A stretch of 64,000 nt of DNA. Origin: Mimachlamys varia (lineage: Eukaryota; Mollusca; Bivalvia; Pectinida; Pectinidae). This document shows, piece after piece, positions 48,636 through 60,600 of this stretch. The stretch lies in contig OX392533.1 in the NCBI GenBank assembly GCA_947623455.1, forward strand, positions 30,874,229 to 30,938,228, given 5' to 3'. Under the pieces are notes generated by a model. The model was given only the letters and a program-made list of their open reading frames with translations. It made no database searches and was not told where the DNA came from. Position numbers and translations under genes: made by a program. The stretch's first letter is position 1, and every line of letters starts with the position of its first letter.

Positions 48636-51600
48636 GTTAGTATTAATGTAGTAGCTATGACTTTCATATTAGAATTCTAATATCCTACTCAACGAATATT
48701 CAATTTCATAACCTGTTTGATTCCATATTATTTTTTTTATTTTAGAATTTGACGGGGGGGGGGGGGGATACAGTGAAAAAGGAATTGTTTTTAATATTGG
48801 TTTCTTCAGTCATTTACATGTACCTAGCGCAAGCAGCAGCTAATATTTCACATACATTATACAATGTACATGTAGATAACTCATTATGACAGTACCTTAC
48901 TAAAAGTCGCATGTACAGACTGTATATATATAACGCTACCAAAATGACATTCTGAAAATTGGATGTTGTAAATTAATTATGATTTCTCTAGTCATACATA
49001 ATGGAAAACAGTGAAAATATTATGAGATTAAACAGGAAACAATTCTCTATAGGTACACAAAATTTCATTAAAAATGATCCCTAAACAAAGTCGGGAAAAT
49101 TCATTGAAAAAAGATTGAAATAGAAAGAATATATAGCAAAATAAAAAAAAAATGAAAGACTTTTGACACGTCACTGTATATTTCATGCATATGCATTGTG
49201 ACAAAAGTTCAATGATCTTTTATGACTTTGCTTTTCAAAGTATTTTATTGAAATTTCACAAGCACATAGAGAATTATTTGCCGATTCCTCCGATCAAATT
49301 TGTATAATTCCCCGCGTAGCTGAATTCAAGATATATTGCATGTTAAAGTAAAAAAGAAAATAGAGATATTATTCAGTAACAATAAAGTGTAAAGTGGCAT
49401 CACAGTTTTGATGCAGTGCATTGTATTCGTCTATTTATCAAAATGAAGCATGTGGAAAGTATATAAATATTGGGATAAAGAGCTTATTGTTGTCTACAAG
49501 TATGTGCAATGAAAATCTGCTGAAAAAGTAAATCCTATGAATTCATAGGTGTCAACCTCCCCAGATTCTCCGTGGTACTCCCGGAAAATCGCCATTTTTT
49601 TAACTATCCACGATGTGGTATGTCTCACGATTCGGGGACAAATTTCCCCAGATTTCAGTTGTCACCCCGAGTTATACCACGTTAAATCACAAACTATCTA
49701 AAACATGATCCCAGGTGGTGTTTTGACACCAATGCAGTCGACAGGTCATAGTTCCACAAACGAGTCTATTGTTCGGGGTTCTGATTTTCATGCTTGATCG
49801 AGCGGGCCTCGAGCAATTCATCCACTCACATAAGTAATTATCATATTTGAAAGACATCAACACTTTGTAATAAATCAAACACATCGTTGAAAAGTTGAGA
49901 AACAAGTCAGAGACAAAAACGGAAGCGCAGGCGACAGGGGTTTTGGGATTTTCCTCGGTTGGTAGTCTTTTTCATGAAAACGCTTAAATATGTTTATTGT
50001 GTGGTTATCGGATTAAGCGTCTTAACGACTGAGAATAGTATACGAACAAAACATGCTGTGCATGCATGGAGGCAAGGTTTATACTTAGTCTGCTCAAACT
50101 CCGATGGTGCGGTAGGAGCAAACAAGTCTGCTCAAACTCCGATGGCGCTGTAGGAACAAACAGACAGCTCCGATAAATGTTAGCCTGGAGGAAACGGGAC
50201 CTCCAATAACTAATTCAAAAGTAGTAAAAGTACTAGAACATTTAAATCCAAATTTCGGATGTTTGAGGTCCGATAAGCAGCCTGAATATCGACCATTTTA
50301 TTGTTATTACCAAACACGGGACGCTGTGTCACATTGTCACGTGTATTCAGACGAATTTACAATCTGATTAAAATCAGATCTTGATCTCCGTGCCGTTCCG
50401 TAAACTTCTCTCTGCTGCGTTAAGATCTGAGAAAATCCCATTGGGGGTCATGTCCTGATGACCTTTTGCATTAGCCAATCAAATTACTACTGTTAGAGTC
50501 TTGACAGTGAAATTTTGAGATGACAAAGCTTGCATAATCGCATTCGTCCTTTTAGTCATTTAAATTTCATCACCAAAAAGTTCATGTGGAAAAATTTGAT
50601 GAAAAGACTTGCTGCAAGATGACCAGTCATTGGAAAATTATTTTATTGTTAAGTAAAGAGGCGACAAAGGTCATCTGAACGTGATCTTTTATATTATGGG
50701 ATGTTGTCAGATCCTTGTAAAACAGAGTGAGAACAAGGATCTGTATTTTAATCAGATTGACACATTTACTTTATCATTAAAAGAGGAAATAAACTAGACT
50801 AACCATTAACATAAGTTAGTAACAGTTTGCGTTAAACTGAATGGAAATATAGGAACATTGTGTCTTGAATACAAAATAATTTAAATATTGATGATAAAAT
50901 GAAAACAAGCACTGTACATATTACAGGTATTATATAATTGCATTTTTATACAATGCAGAACACAACTAGTCTATTGTAACCAGAGTTGACAACCATAAAT
51001 AAATTATAAAGGAGCAAGTATAATCATTGTTTGTATTAATTTTCAAATTAAACAATTGGACGGCCAAATGCAGCGAAAATTTCCACACACTTTTCCACTG
51101 ATTTGAGTTGAGGAATCAGTGGGATCCCCCAGATTAAATGTTGCAGAGGTTGACACCTACATGTATGTGAATTAATTAAAGAATTATCTAATGCATGAAA
51201 TATAGCAAAAATATGATGTGACGGGATACTTTTGGCACAGTACTCACTGTATAATAGGAAAGAGTAGAAACATTGGTAAAATGTGGCTTCACTGACAACA
51301 ATATCGCACATCATGAGTACTGTATATAAGTTATATTGTAGTTTTAACAAGTGCACCAACTGTGTGAAAGTATACGTAGTTCACTTTTCCCAAGTGTCGC
51401 GATGCTATAAATCACATTGCTGAAAGCCATAAATTACATAGGTTTTGCAATCAATTTGTGTTTTAGAACTAGTCAATAAATTAATATTTTATTGCTCAAA
51501 AGGTTGCTTGAACTGACTGAAGGTTTACCGAATGTGTGCCGCACAATTCTTCCCTTTTTTAATGTGATTATGCTGGAATACCAGTTCTGTAAAAGGGGGA

Positions 51601-54600
51601 GGGGCGCTAGCTATATTACAGCGATTTCAGTGAACACACTATATATTCCCAATTTCAACTAAACTAATGTTAGTTTTTCCAAGTTCATGATAAAGGATTG
51701 GGCTATGGTATAAATTCCAACAGAACATAATTGACAAAAGAAAACATGTATGATATATATATATATATTGAAATTATACACAACTGGATTGAAAGAAAAA
51801 AACAAATCATATGTAGTTTAATGAATTCTACACATGACACACATATATTTGTAGAAATGTATGTAGTTATTTAAATTAATTTAGTGTTTAGTGTAAGAGT
51901 TTGTATAGAACAGAGAAAGATGGAATGGGATAAACGACCCTGTCCGACAAAAACACTTACAGCTGCTAAATATGTATTTGTATACAGATTATGACCTGGT
52001 GTTTGTATTTCTGTTTTGTTGTTTAATATAAGCCATGCATTGCCTTGTAATTGTTATTTGTATGATCAAATGAAATGAATTTTAAAGATTCTTTGTTACT
52101 TTATGTTTCAGGTAGCTGAAGAAATCAGCTCCAAGTGTCAGAATGTAAGTTATCTTTTGGTGTAAACACTAATTTGTGAAATTTTAAAGATTTCACAGAG
52201 AAATAGAGTTAATATTTTTCTACTATAAAAAATACCACAATTGTTGGTACTTTCACCTCAACCAAGCAATCAGAGAGTATGCTTTGTGGGGAAAATATAA
52301 TTAACATTGGACATCACTTGTTGAGACATGGATGACACCAGCATTTTCCTATAGTCCATATTTTTTCTTGTATAACATCTCCATATTTGTTTCTAAGAGA
52401 TGGAAAATAAAACACTGCTAAAATTTGTCCTGTGGTCTTTATGTTACAGTTTGTTTGGCAGTACAAAATGAATTTGACCAAAGATGACCGGTTTGAATAT
52501 GCTGCTGATGAAGTTTGTGTGAAAGAACTGAAAAATGTAAGTGGTTATATTAAAGTCTTGATACATTAAAATGCAACCAGGCCTGTTTTCAAGGGTTGTA
52601 AGGTGTTTGTCAGCATTTGACCTTTGGTTATCTTATGCTAGAAGGTGCAAATAGGTAAACTACAATTATTGTATTTCATATATATACACAGTATGATACA
52701 CAATAGAGAAGTGGATTAAGAAAAAAAAAATTATTATGGCCAGTGTTTTCACAGATATTATTGTAAAAGTTTTACTGGTCTTGACATAAAAATGTACAAT
52801 TGTTGTAGCACACTTGGGGACATAATTTGCCAAATACTTCGATAAATATCACTTGGTAAATGGGCAATATAAAGTCTTCTTTTGCAGCCAATTCAAAATC
52901 TGATATAGCTTACATTGCAGTCATTTCATTAGAATTCTATCATAATTGATTTTTACAAAATTTTATTATTGAAATGTTAAGTGTGTGCTCCACAATTTTT
53001 CAAAGACATAATTCAATTTGTAAGGTCTGATTCATGAACATGAACCCTGAAAAAAATCAAATGAAGTCAATTTGTTCTTTCTCACTGGTCTTACTTATAA
53101 CAGATTCCTGAATGTGGAAAACTAAAGAAGGGCGGGGGACAGATTATTCCTTGTCTCGTGGAAAACATTGAAAACGTCACAGACAATAACTGTAGAACTT
53201 ACCTCAACAAGATGGCAAGGATTGTCTTCAGTGATTACCGCATGGTGTACGGCTTCGTCGATGAATGTAGCAGCGACATCCAGGCACATCAGTGTGGAAG
53301 ATTACAATTTGAGGACAGTAAGGTACATGTATATGAGATATGTGGACTGCTGAATAGAAAGAAATGGGGTCTGTAGTTTTTGCGTGACAATACATACATA
53401 ATTTTCTGTTACTGAATTTTCCTGCATTCCTATTCACTTGTCCAGACTGTGATTTGAACCCTTGGGCTTTTCAGATGCTAGAAGGACACTCTACTTGGTT
53501 ACTCTAGGGATAAAAATCCTCCGAAGAAAAGGAGGAATTTCTCCTTTTGATAATTTTGCTGTAATGTTAATTATTTAAATTTCCAATTAATACCCCTTAA
53601 AAAGTGTGGGTTTCCTCCTTTTTCACAATTGGCTGTTTTCATCTCTGTTACTTAGCAATGGAATCAGTCAAGTGGAAAATTCCACACTAAAGTGAGTTAG
53701 ACTATAGTCAGTATTGTCCTACTAAGTGGTGTTCTGCTTGATCAATTTAGTGGATGTCTTCACATTTTGTGTGGAAATTTGATTAATTGATAAAAAATCC
53801 TCAATATGATTGACCTTGTTTAATGAATAAAGATAAGATGGGTTTGCTTTGTAGTTCAGGGATTATTTATATAAAAAATTATTCGATCATTAGTCAATAA
53901 TTGATTGTTTGTACCTGAACGATGATAATAAATCATAAAAATTAATTTGATTCACAACACTAGTCCTTCTTTGTCAAAACACTGCGAAGTTATGTCACAT
54001 CTTTAACATATTTTCATGCACAGGCCCCTTGGCTTACTAATGGCAAATACCATTATAAACATATTTATTGATAAATAACATTTCTTTACATAGTTGTATC
54101 ACACTTTATAGATGTATCACATATTCAGCGGCCAATTTACAATTTATTTTCATGTGTCCTTTTTGTACATATTGCTGAAAATGATGGGTCCCACAATGTT
54201 AAATTGAAGCATTTCCAGAATTTTATGAGTACTGGACTCGGGACTCGCACTTAGATTGATCATTGCATATTTAACATATTTCCATGCACAGCCCCCTCCC
54301 CCCCCCCCCCCCCCCGGCTTACTACTGGCAAATATGGTACAAACATATGGTAGATTATTAATACATAACATCTACTTAAATAGGCTGTACATTCCCAAGG
54401 AAGAACATTGCACTGTTTGGCGAAGAAGATTAGTCAGCTGAATCCTGTCTGTAAGAAACAGTTGTTGAGGATAGCAGAGCTTCAAGCTGATGATTACCAT
54501 CTTGATAGGCCCTTGTTTTACGCCTGCCGCGTTGACCGAGAGAGGTTCTGTGAAAGTACTGTGGCTGGCCAAGGACGAGTCTATGAATGTCTTTTCAAAC

Positions 54601-57600
54601 ACAAATTTGATGCTGACATGTCTGACGAGGTAAGTAGAAATAAATTCAACGCTTTTTTCTATCAAACTCAAATCATCCACCCCTGAAGACATTTGAACTA
54701 AACAATACAAAGGCTGGAATAGTTCCTTGATATGAAATTTCAGGTATTAAAGGCCCAATATATGTAACTTTTGGCAAAACTTGAAGAGAAAATCAAGCAG
54801 ACAAAAGGACATGAAACGGTATAGGACCACTGGCCCCACTATGTAGGTTTTCTCCAGGGTTCTTTTTCCTTCCACATTTAGACCCTATTCCCTATTAAAG
54901 GCCCAATATACGTAACTTCAGGAAATTGTTTTTATACCCCCCCGCAACGAAGTTAGGGGGGGTATACTGGAATCAGCTTGTCTGTCCGTCTGTCCGTCTG
55001 TCCGTCTGTCTGTCCGTCTGTCTGTCCGTCCGTCCGTCCGTCTGTCCGTCTGTCCGTAGAAAAATGTTGTCCGGACAACTCCTCCTAAACTACTGGATCG
55101 ATTTCAATAAAACTTGGCAGTATTGTTGGGGACCATGTGTAGATGTGCATGCAGGGTTTCGTTTGTCAAAATTTTGGTTGCCATGGTAACCAGGTCACTA
55201 TACACAGGTTTCCATAATAAAATGTTGTCCGGACAACTCCTCCTAAACTACTGGATCGATTTCAATAAAACTTGGCAGTATTGTTGGGAACCATGTGTAG
55301 ATGTGCATGCAGAGTTTCGTTTGTCAAAATTTTGGTTGCCATGGTAACCAGGTCACTATACACAGGTTTCCATAATAAAATGTTGTCCGGACAACTCCTC
55401 CTAAACTACTGGATCGATTTCAATAAAACTTGGCAGTATTGTTGGGGACCATGTGTAGATGTGCATGCAGAGTTTCGTTTGTCAAAATTTTGGTTGCCAT
55501 GGTAACCAGGTCACTATACACAGGTTTCCATAATAAAATGTTGTCCGGACAACTCCTCCTAAACTACTGGATCGATTTCAATAAAACTTAGCAGTATTGT
55601 TGGGGACCATGTGTAGATGTGCATGCAGAGTTTCGTTTGTCAAAATTTTGGTTGCCATGGTAACCAGGTCACTATACACAGGTTTCCATAATAAAATGTT
55701 GTCCGGACAACTCCTCCTAAACTACTGGATCGATTTCAATAAAACTTGGCAGTATTGTTGGGGACCATGTGTAGATGTGCATGCAGAGTTTCGTTTGTCA
55801 AAATTTTGGTTGCCATGGTAACCAGGTCACTATACACAGGTTTCCGTAATAACGTGTTGTCCAGACAACTTCCTATAAACCAATGGATCCAGTTTAATGA
55901 AACTTGGCAGTATTGTTGGGGACCATGTGTAGATGTGCATGCAGAGTTTTGTTTGTCAAAATTTTGGTTGCCATGGTAACCAGGTCACTATACACAGGTA
56001 TATACAACTTGTACTACATCATGTTTTTTTCAAAAACATGTCAGACACCTCTAATAAGAGGTAGCGGGGGGGTATTAGTCAGCCATCGGCTTACAGTTCT
56101 AGTTGATTCTGAAAAAATCTGGAAAAAAAATCCAGTTGTTAACCATGCAAAAATAAGCCTAAAACAAAGTAAACCTGAGCGGTAACTAACAAGAAACTCT
56201 TGACAGAAAAATCCAAAGAATTGAAAATAATTCAGTTGGGGCCCACTTCAACAACAAGCCGAAGGTAGAAGACAGTTCAAAACGGACGTGTGTTTACAAA
56301 TACTGTGTTTCAACTGCTGCGCTGTACCAGTAACCGCGGACAAATTCATCTTGAATATTGCTGATATCAGTTAATCTTTACTAAATTATATAAATGTAAG
56401 AAGTTATTAGGCTTGGCTTTCTCTTCAGGTTTTGCCGAAAGTTACGTATATTGGGCCTTTAATGAGTTCAATTCAAAGAAATATTTTTTAAGACTGCCAT
56501 CTGTTCAGTTCATACTTCATTCTGAAATGTTTTAGGACATTTTCAGAACTAACCTTGGAGACCAGTGGGCAGCACTTTTTCAGAGACCTTTCCACATATG
56601 AAGTTTTGAAGAGATTTAGTATGCAGAGTAATAAGCAGATCCTGTCATAATACAAAAATCCATAATTAACTTGACTCATTTACCCCTGAAGGCATTTTTT
56701 AACCTAACCAAACAAAAAAAAAACTGAGCAAGTCAATTGAAATGAGGCTTTTTGTGTTTGCATTCCTCCTGATTTCCTATGCACATATAAATGCTTATAA
56801 TATAAACAATCTGAAAGGGTTAAAACAATGAAATTAATATACTTATTGTTTGAAAGTCGTTCTCGTGTATTTACAGTGTCGGGACAAGCTGACAGTTAGA
56901 CAGCGATTGATAGCAGAGGATGTTAAAGTGGAGAAGTCCTTTTACGGGGCCTGTAGATTAGATATCAAAGAAAACGGCTGCTTCTCTGCCGGCAGTAACA
57001 ACAATGATGATGATGCCAGGCGTGCGTCTGTTCTACTTTGTCTGGAAAATGCCCATAAGAGGGGTAGGTAATGTGGATAAGGAGACAGTTGTATAGGTTT
57101 GTTGTCAGTTTTGTGTGAATTTGTAAATGTAAATGAAATTTACAAGTATGATTTTTCAATACACAAATACCCAGTAAACATATTTTGGTGCACTCAAATT
57201 TGAATTTTGCGCATATCCAAATTTAAGCTGATAAATACAATTATGTGTTGAGACACTCACAATACTTTCTGTAGAAAGCAATAAACAGAAACTATAATTA
57301 GCCCAATCATAATTCAGCATTAAAATAACGGGGATGAAAAATCCTCCCCAAAAAGGAGGAATTCCTCATTTTTGATAAGTTTGCTGTAATGTTAATTCTT
57401 CAATTTTCCCATTAAGGTTACAGGGTCAAAGGTTGTTGGCAAAGTGGGACAAGGGGGGGGGGAGGGGGGGAGTCAGTGGGCATATGTCTTTGTGAGCCGC
57501 TGTTCACTTTGTTGCTCACTTCATTTTTGTTTCATTGGTTACAGACACCGTCATAACGCCGGAGTGCCTTGCCGAGATGATGGACCTTCGTAAAACACTA

Positions 57601-60600
57601 ATGGCAGATTTCAAGATCAATCCCGAGATAGTGGCCTCATGTGGGGCGGAGATCAACACGATGTGTGAGGGAGGGTTGACAAGAGGAGGAAAGACTATTC
57701 ACTGCCTGATGGAACACGCCAGGAAGCAACACAAGAAGGCCAGCCCCCAGCTGTCTCCACCCTGTGTTAGAGCTGTAAGTACAGCTTATCTAATGCCTGA
57801 GACATAGGGCTTGCAGGATTCTGAAACAAAGGGCTCATGTTTTTCTTAAACAGGGATTGAGTGATTCTGAAAAAGGCCTTGTTTGATTCTGAACTTAAGG
57901 GCTCATGTTATAACAAAACCTTGTATGTTGGCCATAAGGAACAAAAGTACTGTGTCTGTTTGTAATTTTTGTAAACATTTTCTTTAGTCTTTGAAGTATG
58001 ATTAATGTAAAGACCTTTTTACACAATTAATAAATGTTTTATGTGATGCTCCAATCACTAGGACATTATCGGAATTGTTACCTGCTGCGCTTGTGTTTTG
58101 CGAATGTATATATAGGACTAATTTAATACTCACTAAATTTTAATCTTTGATTTGATGGTTACAACTGGTATGTTTGTTTGTTAAAAGGTAGGATACATGA
58201 AAAATTGTATATGTAGACATTGTAAAGCTGGTAGTTAAAGCACAGAGTTATCATGTGTAGCATATAAGGGCTTGTGTAAGACTTAAACTGTCAGGGCTCA
58301 TGCATTTTAAAACAAAACCTTGAGTTATGTCATTCTGATACAGAATCATAGATCTCACTAACACTAGTAATGGTGGGAATTGAAAGGTAGGATACTAAAA
58401 TCTGACCTGATTATGTCTTGTAGCTGGAGAGCCTAGTGAGGGAGGCTGATGTGGGCAGTGACTTCCGTATGGACAGGAACCTGCAGAAAGCCTGTCAGGA
58501 GGTGGTCAATATTGTATGTAAGGACATTCATCCTGGAGATGCAGAGTAAGTACATAGATGGGGAACAAGAGCTGTTACTTTTTCTGTTACTCCCACATAA
58601 GGGTGGTCAATATTGTATGTAAGGACATTCATCCCGGAGATGCCGAGTAAGTACATAGATGGGGAACAAACCATTACTCTTTCTACTATTCCCATGTAAG
58701 GGTGGTTCGGTAGTAAGTGGTTTGTGCACTGTTTACCAATATAGAATTTTGTTTCAGGATTTGATAAGAAAAAGTCTGAGATCATAAAGTTACAGACTGT
58801 CAGGTCATATAGGTTTCTCTAGATATCCATATGTCTTTCTGTTTGGTCCATCTGTGGTGAAGACATCAGTGTTCTTCATATGGGCAAACTATATGTTCAC
58901 TGATTATGTAAAGATGTACTTGTAGCTTGTTAATAATTGTAAAATAGAAAAGTTTTAATACATGAACAAATGTTCATCTTAAGTTTCTTAAATCAGCACA
59001 TAAAAATCATGATTAAATTCAATTTATTGAAAGAAATGTCACTATTTATTGTTAAAGGTTTGGTAATATAGTTTTAGAAGATTTATTTAATAACTTTTCA
59101 GTCAAAGCTTTTGAAATATGTACTCTTGAAAATCTGATAGGTACTAGGTTACTTATCAGACTTTAGATTATTACCAGTATTTGTGTGAATGTGTTACAGT
59201 ATAAACTTATTTCTAGGAGTGAAATTTCAAATGGTTAATCCTGTGAAGAAAGTTGAAATTCTACAATCAGTTTGATGTACCATGCAGCTTGCACTATTAA
59301 AACATTTGAAATGTGCTGAAGTAAACCTTTTTGTTTGAAGGGTGATCAATTGCCTAATGGACCACCTTGATTCCGAGTATATGACAGACCTGTGTGAGGA
59401 GAAGATGATGCAGATACAGTACTTCATCGTACGAGACTTCAGGTAATGATGTAATTACAGACACCAGTAATGCTGCTAAATCTTACACTTCATAAACTCG
59501 AGGACAATTCAAACTCCTAGGAGACAGGGTTTATAGAGGACCATTTAGTTACTAGTCAAAATACAGACCCATTGCCATTGAAAAATGTTGATATTTTTTC
59601 AAATCTCACTAAAATGTCCAGGTTTAGGAAGAAATCTTCATTGTTTCCATGATATTTGTAAAAACAAATTTAATACAAGCAATAAATAAAACACGTTCAC
59701 TACTTATTTGTTTTTTTGGTTGATTAAATAATTACAGCTTCTAATTGTTTATAAACAGGTATACTGGAAAAATCATAGCTTTTACAAGAAAACCATGGAG
59801 CCATTTTATCGAAGAGTTGATTCCACCCCCATTCACAAAACAAGCATAGGCTCTCCAACAGAGTACACTTTGATATAGAGATTGGATATTGAAGTTCAAA
59901 ACACATTTATACTGTTAGTTAGCCACTTTTAGTTTGTACCTAGGAAAGTATTTATATATTTTAAGTTTGAAAATAACAAATGGTAAGTGAGAATCAATCT
60001 CTAATGGAATGTCCAATAACAGAGTTATTTCCCTTTTCATGCAGACTGGATGCCACCTTGTATAAGCACTGTCACCAGGATGCATTCAAACTGTGCCACG
60101 CCCCAAAAACCTGGATAGAGCAGGATTCCACAAATGTGGAGTTAGGTCCCATGGTTCTGCCATGTCTTTTCCGCCATATGAAGGACCACGACACTGATCC
60201 AAACCTACAGGTACAGTAAATTGAAGACTGAGTTTATCACTGTTTGTGAATGGTAAAATATGCATAGAATCATGAAAATTCTGTTCATGTCACTTCAATA
60301 GTATCCATATTAACTATTACAAAAAGAAATAATTTGTAGCTTTGGTGTTTAAAACTTATCAGAAGCATGTTTAGTTTATAAAAAAAATTACTGTTTGTAA
60401 ACACCAAGAGTTCATCGCTAATTCAAATGTGATCAGCCAATATCAACATTGAATTTAAATTTAATATTATTGATAACACTTGAAAGGACTATGTAGGGTT
60501 TTGCCTGTTTTTGGCCCCCAAATCCATCAAATTTTAAATTTCATAATTGAACAATCAAATGATATTATTTCAAATATAGATTACATCCCTCATGCAATTG

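Noticed and set aside
54926..56185. Series of 74-93 codon open frames with MAVLLGTMCRC-type starts
   Set aside because: They are translations of the 158-bp tandem repeat; the frames repeat because the unit does.
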